A stretch of DNA of 64,000 bases, from contig LNEU01000016.1 of the NCBI GenBank assembly GCA_001464355.1, positions 177,910 to 241,909 of the forward strand, given 5' to 3'. The DNA comes from Burkholderiales bacterium Ga0077544. Lineage in GTDB: Bacteria; Pseudomonadota; Gammaproteobacteria; Burkholderiales; Burkholderiaceae_D. Positions 26,454-35,212 of this stretch are shown here, piece after piece. The notes below the pieces were generated by a model that saw nothing but the letters and a program-made list of their open reading frames with translations, made no database searches and was not told the origin of the DNA. Each line of letters begins with the position of its first letter. The stretch's first letter is position 1. A program made the position numbers and the translations under genes.

Positions 26454-26689
26454 GATAGCTATGGTTGAGTAAACGAAACCTGCTGGTATACCTTCGTAAA
26501 ACACGTCGCCGCAAAACATGTAATTTGCAGCGAAAAAGTTACTTCTTTACACCAAAACCGCTCGATTTTACCTGAAGAGATAGGGGTCGTCCATGTTCAA
26601 ATCGCAATGCGTGTACAGCATCCGACAGTCCGCTTTAGAGCGTTGATCCGCCTGCGTTTGCGCTTAATCCCTGCTGCACAACTCCCCCA

Positions 26690-28831
26690 TCAATTCTGCG
26701 GATTCCCCCGGCTGTGCGTCTTGGCTTGCTCTGGCTCATCCGCCGCTGCAGCCACTTCCATTGCAGACTTATCCTCCGGCTTGCTAGGCCAGAAGAACAC
26801 ATAAGGCGTCAGCGTAAAGCGACGCAGCATGGCGCGGAACACCAGCCGCCGTACCCGCTTCGGCACATCGCGTGCGCGCAGAGCCAGCGCCAGCGCACAT
26901 GAGAAAGCCACGCCCACGTTCAACAGGCCGATAGCGACAATACCGGCGCATGCCAGCCAGAACTGCGGCGTTGCCATCGCTTCCCAGCCCAGGCTGCTGA
27001 CGGCAGCCGCCAACGTTGCTGTCGATAGCGTCACATGGCGCACGTCCAGCGGCAAGCCGAAGAACTGTGCGATCACCGGCATCATGCCGAGCAAAATCGC
27101 CAGCGAGACGTTACCGACGATGCTGGACACATTGTGTTCCAGCCAGTGCGCCCAACGCTCGGCGCGATGCGCACCCAATGCATGGACCAGGCGACGATGA
27201 TGCGCGATCGATTCGCGTAATCTACGCAGCGCAAACCAGTTATCGGCAAAACCCGCCATCAGGCTGGCCAGCCACAGCAAAATACCCGTGAATGCGGCCA
27301 GCAGCGGTGTCACGCCCACTATCGACAATGAATGAATCGTCGCATGTGCTTTTTCCGGATGCATGACCGGCTGGCCGAATATGAACAATGTAGCAAATGA
27401 CAAGGCGATCACAACCGGGGTTACTGCCAACAGATTGCCGAACACAGCTGCGGCTTGCGAGCGCAACAAGGCGGCGATACGTGCCAGCAATTCACGCAAA
27501 CCTTCCACCGTATCGAGCCCGCCCATTTGTGCCGCCAGTGCAGGCGCGGTGACTGCAGGCTGCTTGGTCGCCAATACGCCACCTATGGCGGTGATGACAA
27601 GGAAACTCAAGGCAAAATTAATCGATAAAAATGCACCTTCAAAAAAATGTGCCAGGCCAAGGCCGGTAATACCGATCTTGATCAATGCCGTGAATGCAGT
27701 AATGAAACCGCCCCACATGGCCGCCCTTAACATCGCACGATATTCAGCGCGATCGCGCGCTATGTAATGTTCACCATGATTGGCATTGCGCTCGACCATC
27801 TTGCGCGCCAGCAAAGAGAAACTGCGATTGACCAATTCACGCACCGACGAGCGACGATGATGCGCCACGATCAAATCGACCAATACGGCCTGTACCTGTC
27901 CGGAACCAGCTTCTGCATGCGGCGCGACGCGCAAATCCAGCAATCGTGCAATCCTGACCAGGTGCGCACGCATGCGTTCGACGTGATACACCAGTCCTAC
28001 CGATACGCCATACTCATCCAGATGCGCATAGATCTTGTCGGTTTGCGCCTGACAGACAGCGAGCAACATTCGTACGCTGCGCAGACCCGCTTCATCCTTC
28101 GCGCTGCCAAACAAATAGTTTTCCAGTTCGCGCCGCAGCGACATGAAAGGCGTGGCCAGCAAAGGCATGCGCGGCTCCAGTCGCTGGCGGAAAGCCGGAC
28201 TGATACCGACCGAAATCACCATCGTTACCAGATACAGTATCGCCTCATCGATTTGCTGTCGATAACCATGTGCAATGCCATCATCGCCACCCAGCTTCCA
28301 CAAGCGCGATAAAGTTTTGCCATCCAGCTCAAGCAGCCATTCCGCATCGGATTCATCGGGAAACATTGCAGTAAACAAGGTGGATAAATCCTGTTGTCCA
28401 ACTGGACGCGGCAAGATCAGTTTGACCATGCGTTCCGACAACTCGGAAAAAAATGCAGACTCGCGCGGCAGACCGGTGGCGGAAAACAGTTCAGGCCCGG
28501 TCGCTTCGCGCAAGGTCTTGCGCAATGTTGCTTGCACGCCCTGCTTGACATCGCGATTGCCATCCAGCCAATCCAGCAAAAAACGTATGCGTTGATGTTT
28601 AACGCGACGCCATTCGCCATCGTCCAGCAGGGAAACTTTCGCTTCACGACGTATCCAGTCGGCAAGATCGATCATCCAGTTGGCGCGTGCATGCCAGGAT
28701 GCATCGGGGTCTGCCCTACGCATCAGCGACTCTATCTGCGGCAGATATTGCGCATGGTCGGTGTGATGTCTTAATGCACCGCGACGGAATCTGCGCCACA
28801 CGGCACAGATTCTTAAAAAGGAAATTTTCAT
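26690..28831 (-). CDS. Gcr-like 'site-specific recombinase' family membrane protein
   Basis: A 713-residue protein of the SpecificRecomb family, named from the Neisseria gene gcr. The N-terminal half is soluble and helical (for example WRRVKHQRIRFLLDWLDGN). From about residue 370 there are six or more hydrophobic segments (FITAFTALIKIGITGLGLAHF, ALSFLVITAIGGVLA, VIALSFATLFIFG and others). No tyrosine or serine recombinase motif is visible, so the recombinase label should be treated with caution. An inner-membrane role seems more likely. It is divergent from the MoxR/VWA pair. Confidence 0.8.
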   Translation of the reverse strand: MKISFLRICAVWRRFRRGALRHHTDHAQYLPQIESLMRRADPDASWHARANWMIDLADWIRREAKVSLLDDGEWRRVKHQRIRFLLDWLDGNRDVKQGVQATLRKTLREATGPELFSATGLPRESAFFSELSERMVKLILPRPVGQQDLSTLFTAMFPDESDAEWLLELDGKTLSRLWKLGGDDGIAHGYRQQIDEAILYLVTMVISVGISPAFRQRLEPRMPLLATPFMSLRRELENYLFGSAKDEAGLRSVRMLLAVCQAQTDKIYAHLDEYGVSVGLVYHVERMRAHLVRIARLLDLRVAPHAEAGSGQVQAVLVDLIVAHHRRSSVRELVNRSFSLLARKMVERNANHGEHYIARDRAEYRAMLRAAMWGGFITAFTALIKIGITGLGLAHFFEGAFLSINFALSFLVITAIGGVLATKQPAVTAPALAAQMGGLDTVEGLRELLARIAALLRSQAAAVFGNLLAVTPVVIALSFATLFIFGQPVMHPEKAHATIHSLSIVGVTPLLAAFTGILLWLASLMAGFADNWFALRRLRESIAHHRRLVHALGAHRAERWAHWLEHNVSSIVGNVSLAILLGMMPVIAQFFGLPLDVRHVTLSTATLAAAVSSLGWEAMATPQFWLACAGIVAIGLLNVGVAFSCALALALRARDVPKRVRRLVFRAMLRRFTLTPYVFFWPSKPEDKSAMEVAAAADEPEQAKTHSRGNPQN

Positions 28832-29029
28832 TTATTTATTGTAATTTGGAGCATTCAAAACATATCAGCGTGACTCTAGGGTATTCAAGAACTGCGCACA
28901 GAACGACGAACAGGCGATTTACTGCGATTATGCAAGCTGCAGGCTCTGCTCTTGTGTCTACTTTTGTGTCTGCGCTGCCTGTCCTTTCTCGCTTATACTC
29001 CGATTTCTTTTCACATTAATGACACCGTC

Positions 29030-29884
29030 ATGCGACACGAAACACGCTTCGAAGGTTCCCAGAGCTATGTCACCACCGGCGATTTGAAGCTCGCCGTCAA
29101 TGCTGCATTGACTCTGCAGCGCCCCTTATTGATCAAGGGTGAACCCGGCACCGGAAAAACCATGCTGGCCGAAGAAGTTGCCGCCGCACTCAATATGCCT
29201 TTAATGCAGTGGCACATCAAATCGACGACCAAGGCGCAGCAGGGATTATACGAATACGATGCGGTATCGCGACTGCGCGATTCTCAACTCGGCGACGAAC
29301 GCGTCAAATTCATCGACAACTACATCGTCAAAGGTGTGTTGTGGCAAGCATTTACTGCCGATGAACAAGTCGTGCTGCTGATCGATGAAATCGACAAAGC
29401 CGATATCGAATTTCCAAATGATTTGCTGCGCGAACTCGACCGCATGGAATTCTATGTGTACGAAACCCGTGAAATGGTGAAAGCCAAACACAGACCGCTC
29501 GTCATTATTACATCGAATAATGAAAAGGAATTGCCGGATGCATTCTTGCGCCGCTGCTTCTTCCACTACATCAAGTTTCCTGATCGCGACACGATGGAAC
29601 AAATCGTCGCCGTACATTTCCCAAATCTGAAAAAAGAATTGCTGGCCAAAGCGCTGGAAGTTTTTTACCAGGTACGCGATGTCAGCGGCCTGAAGAAGAA
29701 ACCTTCCACCTCCGAGCTACTGGATTGGCTCAAGCTATTGCTGGCCGAAGATATTCCGGCCGAAGCGCTGCGCAGCCAGGATGACAAAGCCATCATCCCG
29801 CCGCTACATGGCGCCTTACTAAAAAATGAACAGGACATCCATCTGTTCGAACGACTGGTCTTCATGTCGCGTACTAATCGCTGA
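29030..29884 (+). CDS. MoxR-family AAA+ ATPase
   Basis: 284 residues. Walker A is GEPGTGKT (37-44) and Walker B is VVLLIDEIDKAD (114-125). Sensor-1 lies in PLVIITSNNEKELPDAFLRRC, which includes the arginine finger. MoxR ATPases act as chaperones that insert cofactors or remodel complexes, usually with a VWA partner, which is encoded 28 bp downstream here. The ATG at 29030 was chosen because the homologous sequence starts at it. Confidence 0.93.
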   Translation: MRHETRFEGSQSYVTTGDLKLAVNAALTLQRPLLIKGEPGTGKTMLAEEVAAALNMPLMQWHIKSTTKAQQGLYEYDAVSRLRDSQLGDERVKFIDNYIVKGVLWQAFTADEQVVLLIDEIDKADIEFPNDLLRELDRMEFYVYETREMVKAKHRPLVIITSNNEKELPDAFLRRCFFHYIKFPDRDTMEQIVAVHFPNLKKELLAKALEVFYQVRDVSGLKKKPSTSELLDWLKLLLAEDIPAEALRSQDDKAIIPPLHGALLKNEQDIHLFERLVFMSRTNR

Positions 29885-29912
29885 GCTCAAAAACTGAGCC
29901 ACAGGACTTGCC

Positions 29913-31082
29913 GTGTTAATTGATTTTTTCTTCATGCTGAAAGATGCAAAGATTCCCGTTTCAATCAAGGAATTTTTGCTCTTGCTCGAAGCATTGGAAA
30001 AAGACGTCGCCCATCACTCGCTGGATGATTTTTACTATCTGGCGCGCCTGACACTCGTCAAGGACGAAGCGCATTTCGACAAGTTTGATAGAGCCTTCGG
30101 TCTGTATTTTAAAGGTATCGCCACCGTCTTCGAAGACAATGCGGCGATCCCGCTCGACTGGTTGCTTAAACGCGCAGCAAAAGAGCTGAGCCCGTCAGAA
30201 CGCGCATTGATAGAAAAATTCGGTTACGACAAACTCGCCGAACGCCTGCAGGAATTATTGAAGGAACAGAAAGAACGCCACGAAGGCGGCAGCAAATGGA
30301 TAGGCACAGGCGGCACTTCGCCCTTCGGCAACAGCGGCAACAATCCGGAAGGTATACGCATAGGCGGCGAGAGTAGCAATCGCTCCGCCGTCAAGGTTTG
30401 GGAACAGCGCACCTACCGCGATTACGATACTTCACGTGAAATCGGCACGCGCAACATCAAGGTTGCATTGCGCCGTCTGCGCAAGTTTGCACGACAAGGT
30501 GCAGCCGATGAACTCGCGCTAGACGCAACGATACGTGCCACGGCCAATAACGCCGGTTATCTCGACATCAAGATGCAGGCCGAACGCAAAAACAATATCA
30601 AGATACTGATGCTGCTCGATGTTGGCGGCTCGATGGACGACCACATCCAGCGCACTGAAGAATTGTTTTCCGCAGCAAAAAGCGAATTCAAGAATATGGA
30701 GTTTTATTACTTCCATAATTGCGTCTATGACCATCTGTGGCGCAACAACCAGCGCAAGCACGCTGAACGCTTTGCAACCTGGGATGTATTGCGCAAATAC
30801 ACCCCGGATACCAAGGTGATTTTTGTCGGCGATGCGACGATGAGTCCGTATGAAATTTTGCGCCCGGGCGGCGCCATCGATTATTACAACGAAGAAGCTG
30901 GCGCCGAATGGCTGCAGCGCTTTACCAAAGCCTTCCCCAGTTATGTCTGGCTCAACCCGGAACCGGAAAGCATTTGGGAATATCGACAGTCTGTAGCGAT
31001 CATCCGGCAGCAAATGGACAATCGGATGGTGCCACTGACTCTGGAAGGACTGGAGCGCGGCATGCGCTTGCTCAGCAAATAA
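29913..31082 (+). CDS. VWA-domain protein (CoxE-like), MoxR partner
   Basis: 389 residues with a GTG start at 29913 behind AGGA. The N-terminal 200 residues are helical (IDFFFMLKDAKIPVS opening), followed by a Gly/Ser-rich linker (125-155) and a VWA domain from about 228. The metal site reads D236-VGG-S240, with Gly in place of the first Ser of DxSxS, as I recall for other CoxE-like members. With MoxR it should form a metal-dependent chaperone for enzyme maturation; the client is unknown. Confidence 0.9.
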   Translation: MLIDFFFMLKDAKIPVSIKEFLLLLEALEKDVAHHSLDDFYYLARLTLVKDEAHFDKFDRAFGLYFKGIATVFEDNAAIPLDWLLKRAAKELSPSERALIEKFGYDKLAERLQELLKEQKERHEGGSKWIGTGGTSPFGNSGNNPEGIRIGGESSNRSAVKVWEQRTYRDYDTSREIGTRNIKVALRRLRKFARQGAADELALDATIRATANNAGYLDIKMQAERKNNIKILMLLDVGGSMDDHIQRTEELFSAAKSEFKNMEFYYFHNCVYDHLWRNNQRKHAERFATWDVLRKYTPDTKVIFVGDATMSPYEILRPGGAIDYYNEEAGAEWLQRFTKAFPSYVWLNPEPESIWEYRQSVAIIRQQMDNRMVPLTLEGLERGMRLLSK

Positions 31083-31119
31083 AGAATCTGCACAGCGAAT
31101 GCCATGCAGATGAAGTCAT

Positions 31120-31950
31120 TTAACGCGGCAAATGCATGAATTTCTTCAGTGCACTCACGACATGCTGGCTGGCCACCGGTTTGGTCAGGAAGCCATCGAC
31201 ACGCGCCTGGCGTGCTGCGTCCACATCGTAATCACTGGATTTGCTCACCAGAAAAATCACTGAAGTCTTGTCTTGTGGTCGCGCAGTTTTAACCGTCTGG
31301 CACAGGCGAAACGGATCGACGTCAACCACCGAAGTGTTGATCAGCACCACCGACACGCGCTGACGCACACATGCGCCCTCCGCCTCTGCCTCGCCTTTGG
31401 CCCACAGCACTTCAATCTGGTAGCGCGCCAAAAATTCAGCAACAAAATCGCGAAACGCCGGCGATTTGTCTACGATCAAGACCGCGCCACCATGCGGCAA
31501 TTCGCTACGAAGGCTGACGTAATCGGCGGGATCAGTCAAATCGATATCGACGCGATTGCGCCGTCGGCGTTCCGGCACCAGCACTACGTCGGACGCTTCC
31601 AGTCGCGCCAGCGTATCTGCACGTTTTTCTATCAAGGCGTCCAGAGCTTCAAACAAGCGCTGCCAGCGGATAGGACGCTCAACGCGCGCATAGGGAAGTG
31701 GAATAGTTGGCGTGCCGACTAGCAGCACAGGCCGCACATCGCTGGGACGCAAATCAGACAAGGCAACCAGTGCCTTCAGTTCTTCCGCATTGGCGATGTA
31801 AAGATCAGGATCCTGCAAGTTATCTTCAGCCAGGCGAAAATAGCCATAACCCTTGCCTTGGTCCAGAGCAAATGTGGCATCAAAGATTTCGGTTTCCTGT
31901 TGATTGAATCCAATCAGGCGTGCCGCGAAGGGGAAACTGTTAGCTGACAT
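31120..31950 (-). CDS. Degenerate receiver-domain protein
   Basis: 276 residues: an N-terminal region (1-120) resembling a decayed receiver, a basic linker with RRRRNR, and a C-terminal receiver-like domain (155-275). At the usual phosphorylation site the sequence is VVLINTS, giving Asn205 instead of Asp, and the acidic pair is reduced to Asp161. The Lys257 of FLTKPV is kept. It is therefore probably a phosphorylation-independent pseudo-receiver. It is convergent with the VWA gene. Confidence 0.8.
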   Translation of the reverse strand: MSANSFPFAARLIGFNQQETEIFDATFALDQGKGYGYFRLAEDNLQDPDLYIANAEELKALVALSDLRPSDVRPVLLVGTPTIPLPYARVERPIRWQRLFEALDALIEKRADTLARLEASDVVLVPERRRRNRVDIDLTDPADYVSLRSELPHGGAVLIVDKSPAFRDFVAEFLARYQIEVLWAKGEAEAEGACVRQRVSVVLINTSVVDVDPFRLCQTVKTARPQDKTSVIFLVSKSSDYDVDAARQARVDGFLTKPVASQHVVSALKKFMHLPR

Positions 31951-32405
31951 CAGGTAGTGAAAAGCAAAGCATGATCGTATGGAAAACGGCGCGAAAACCC
32001 TGCGCAGCAGTTAACATTTATACACGATTGAAAACGATTAACCATCCCATAAACAAGCGGGTTAAAGCGGCAGAGGTATAAAATTGTGTCAACTGTTTGT
32101 CAAAACAAATACATTTGACCGCTTTTGCTACAAAAGTGCCAGCGGCGCGTAACAAATCTAACCTTATTTAACAATTAAACGATTTCGCGGCGGCTTAAGA
32201 AAAGGTTAAATTGCGCACATTGCGTATATATCCTTTTTTTTCATTAGAATGCAGACACTTCGATGATGCATGCTATTCAAAGCAAGTTTTAATAAGCAGC
32301 GAATCAGCCCGGTTAAAACGCTTATTGGAAGCAACAACCCGGAAGCACTAACTAAAAACATAACTTCCAACCTACATTTTTCAGCCTCTTACCGTATTCG
32401 ATTGA
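31951..32405. other. Intergenic region upstream of parE
   Basis: A 455-bp AT-rich gap with divergent promoters expected for the pseudo-receiver and parE genes. No gene, clear hairpin or ribosome site was recognised, and parE has no obvious Shine-Dalgarno sequence. Confidence 0.4.
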
Positions 32406-34391
32406 ATGGCCACTAAAAAATCCCCTGCAGACTATAGCGAATCATCCATCCGCGTCCTGAAAGGACTGGAACCGGTCAAGCAGCGTCCCGGCATGTACAC
32501 GCGTACCGAGAACCCGCTGCACATCATTCAAGAAGTGATAGACAACGCGTCCGATGAAGCGCTGGGCGGCTATTGCAAAAACATCGTCGTGACTTTGAAT
32601 ACCGACGGCAGCGTCAGCGTGGAAGACGATGGTCGTGGTATCCCGGTCGGCATGCATCCTGAAGAAAAAGTACCTACGGTAGAAATCGTCTTCACGCGTT
32701 TGCACGCAGGCGGCAAGTTCGACAAGGGTTCGGGCGGCGCGTACGCATTCTCGGGCGGCTTGCACGGCGTCGGCGTTTCCGTCACGAACGCACTATCTAC
32801 CCGCCTCGAAATTACCGTGTGGCGCGAAAATGGCGTACACACGCTGACATTCTCTGGCGGCGATGTCATCGAACCGTTGAAGTCAAGGCCGATTGCGCGC
32901 GATGAAAAACGCAGCGGCACCCGCGTTACCGCATGGCCGGACGCAAAGTATTTCGATTCATCAGTTATCCCGCAAGCGGAACTGCAGCGCCTGTTACGCT
33001 CGAAAGCAGTCTTGTTGCCTGGTGTCAAAGTCACGCTGGTGCATGCAAAGAGTGGCGAAGTACAAACCTGGCAATACGATCAAGGCTTGCGCGGTTATTT
33101 AACCGAATCGCTGGCGCAAGCGTCGAATGCAGAAACCGTCATTCCCTTGTTTGAAGGCGAACAGTATGCGAACGCCGATGCCGAAGGTTTTGCCGAAGGC
33201 GAAGGCGCAGCATGGGTAGTCGCATGGACAGAAGATGGCGCGGTGGTACGCGAGTCTTACGTCAATCTGATCCCGACATCGAACGGCGGCACGCATGAAT
33301 CCGGTTTGCGCGAAGGCTTGTTTGGCGCAGTAAAAAGCTTCGTCGAAATGCATTCGCTATTGCCTAAAGGCGTGAAGCTGTTGCCGGAAGACGTGTTCGC
33401 GCGCGTCTCGTTTGTGCTGTCGGCCAAGGTGCTCGATCCTCAATTCCAGGGACAGATCAAGGAACGCCTGAACTCGCGCGATGCGGTTCGTCTGGTCGCA
33501 ACCTATACGCGTCCAGCCTTGGAACTATGGTTGAACCAGCACGTCGATTACGGCAAGAAATTGGCCGAACTCGTCATCAAGCAAGCGCAATCGCGTTTGC
33601 GTTCGGCACAAAAAGTAGAGAAGAAAAAATCTTCAGGCGTCGCTGTCTTACCGGGCAAGCTGACCGATTGCGAATCGACAGATACCTCACGCAACGAAAT
33701 CTTTCTGGTCGAAGGTGACTCTGCTGGCGGCTCCGCCAAGATGGGTCGCGACAAGGAATTTCAGGCGATTTTGCCACTGCGTGGAAAAGTACTGAACTCG
33801 TGGGAAACCGAACGCGATCGCCTGTTCGCCAATAATGAGATTCACGATATTGCCGTTGCAATCGGTATCGATCCGCACGGCAAAAACGATACTGTCGATT
33901 TCAGCAGCCTGCGTTACGGTCGCATCTGCATCCTGTCTGACGCGGACGTCGATGGTTCGCACATTCAAGTGTTGTTGTTGACGCTGTTCTTCAAGCACTT
34001 CCCGCAATTGATAGACCGCGGACACATCTGCATTGCACGTCCGCCGCTGTATCGCGTTGATGCGCCAGCCCGCGGCAAGAAGCCGATACAAAAAATCTAC
34101 GCGCTTGATGACGGTGAACTGGAAGCAATCGAAGATAAATTACGCAAGGACGGCGTTAAGGACAGCGCGTGGACAATTTCACGCTTCAAAGGGCTGGGTG
34201 AAATGAATGCGGAGCAATTGTGGGAAACCACGATGAATCCGGATACGCGTCGCCTGTTGCCAGTCGCTCTCGGTGAATTCGATCTGGACTTTTCCGAAGC
34301 GCGCTTCAACATGCTAATGGGCAAAGGTGAAGCAGCGGCACGTCGCACATGGATAGAAGAACACGGCAACGAAGCAGAGGCCGATATCTGA
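32406..34391 (+). CDS. parE: DNA topoisomerase IV subunit B
   Basis: A 661-residue GHKL ATPase / TOPRIM protein. The ATP site includes EVIDNASDEALGG (near 40-52), DDGRGIPVG and GGLHGVGVSVTNAL. The TOPRIM domain has EGDSAGGSAK and DADVDGSHI. The length and the short QKIYALDD tail match ParE rather than GyrB. It decatenates daughter chromosomes together with ParC, encoded 0.8 kb downstream. A lytic transglycosylase gene sits between them, starting 2 bp after the parE stop. Confidence 0.95.
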   Translation: MATKKSPADYSESSIRVLKGLEPVKQRPGMYTRTENPLHIIQEVIDNASDEALGGYCKNIVVTLNTDGSVSVEDDGRGIPVGMHPEEKVPTVEIVFTRLHAGGKFDKGSGGAYAFSGGLHGVGVSVTNALSTRLEITVWRENGVHTLTFSGGDVIEPLKSRPIARDEKRSGTRVTAWPDAKYFDSSVIPQAELQRLLRSKAVLLPGVKVTLVHAKSGEVQTWQYDQGLRGYLTESLAQASNAETVIPLFEGEQYANADAEGFAEGEGAAWVVAWTEDGAVVRESYVNLIPTSNGGTHESGLREGLFGAVKSFVEMHSLLPKGVKLLPEDVFARVSFVLSAKVLDPQFQGQIKERLNSRDAVRLVATYTRPALELWLNQHVDYGKKLAELVIKQAQSRLRSAQKVEKKKSSGVAVLPGKLTDCESTDTSRNEIFLVEGDSAGGSAKMGRDKEFQAILPLRGKVLNSWETERDRLFANNEIHDIAVAIGIDPHGKNDTVDFSSLRYGRICILSDADVDGSHIQVLLLTLFFKHFPQLIDRGHICIARPPLYRVDAPARGKKPIQKIYALDDGELEAIEDKLRKDGVKDSAWTISRFKGLGEMNAEQLWETTMNPDTRRLLPVALGEFDLDFSEARFNMLMGKGEAAARRTWIEEHGNEAEADI

Positions 34392-34393
34392 TC

Positions 34394-35191
34394 ATGAACA
34401 TCCTGCATTCTTCCCTGTTGGCTTTATCGCTATCGCTGCTATCCGTCGCTGCGCATGCAGACGTGTACGGCTATATCGACGCCAATGGTGAAGCGCATTT
34501 TTCGACTGAAAAACTCGACAAGCGTTATCAGTTGTTTGCGCGCGGTGATCAGGCTTTGAATGCAGCGCGCCTCTTGCCGCTAACGACGGCAGAAAAAGAA
34601 ACGCCGCTGTTCCGCTATCTGTCGCAACATCCGAATCTGAAGAAGTATGAAAAACTGTTAAACGATGCTGCCAATGAATTCAATCTCGATCCGGCCTTGT
34701 TGAAAGCAGTGATGGCAGCCGAATCAGGATTCAATCCAAATGCTGTCTCACCGAAAGGCGCGGTCGGATTGATGCAAGTGATGCCGGCAACTGCCGAACG
34801 CTTCGGTTTGCAAGCCGATCGCAAAAAAACTATCGCGCAAAAACTGACAGATCCGCGCACCAATATCCGCATAGGCGCACGTTATCTGCGCGTGCTGCGC
34901 AATATGTATCCGAATCAGCAGCATCTGGTGCTGGCTTCGTATAACGCTGGCGAAGGCGCAGTGCAAAAATACAATGATGCGATTCCTCCGTTTGCGGAAA
35001 CCCGCAATTACGTGAAGCTGGTGACGCAGTTTTACAAGCTATATCAACCGACTTCACGCTTTGCGGATAACGCTGTGTTTTCAAATCGGCGCTCGGATGC
35101 CAAGCGCATACACATGACCATCCCGGGACGTCGCGACAGCAATCCAGCTGCAGACACGTCTTCTGCTTACGCAATTACTTCCATCGAATAA
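34394..35191 (+). CDS. Lytic transglycosylase (SLT family) with DUF4124-like N-terminus
   Basis: 265 residues, exported (signal peptide to about 22, AAHAD). A short DVYGYIDANGEAHFS segment (DUF4124-like) is followed by a family 1 SLT domain. The catalytic glutamate is E110 in AAESGFNPNAVS, and GLMQVMPATA and YNAGEGAV follow. It cleaves peptidoglycan in the periplasm. It starts 2 bp after parE and ends 21 bp before parC, so it is embedded in the topoisomerase IV operon. Confidence 0.92.
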   Translation: MNILHSSLLALSLSLLSVAAHADVYGYIDANGEAHFSTEKLDKRYQLFARGDQALNAARLLPLTTAEKETPLFRYLSQHPNLKKYEKLLNDAANEFNLDPALLKAVMAAESGFNPNAVSPKGAVGLMQVMPATAERFGLQADRKKTIAQKLTDPRTNIRIGARYLRVLRNMYPNQQHLVLASYNAGEGAVQKYNDAIPPFAETRNYVKLVTQFYKLYQPTSRFADNAVFSNRRSDAKRIHMTIPGRRDSNPAADTSSAYAITSIE

Positions 35192-35212
35192 TCCCCGTAA
35201 AACAAAACAATA

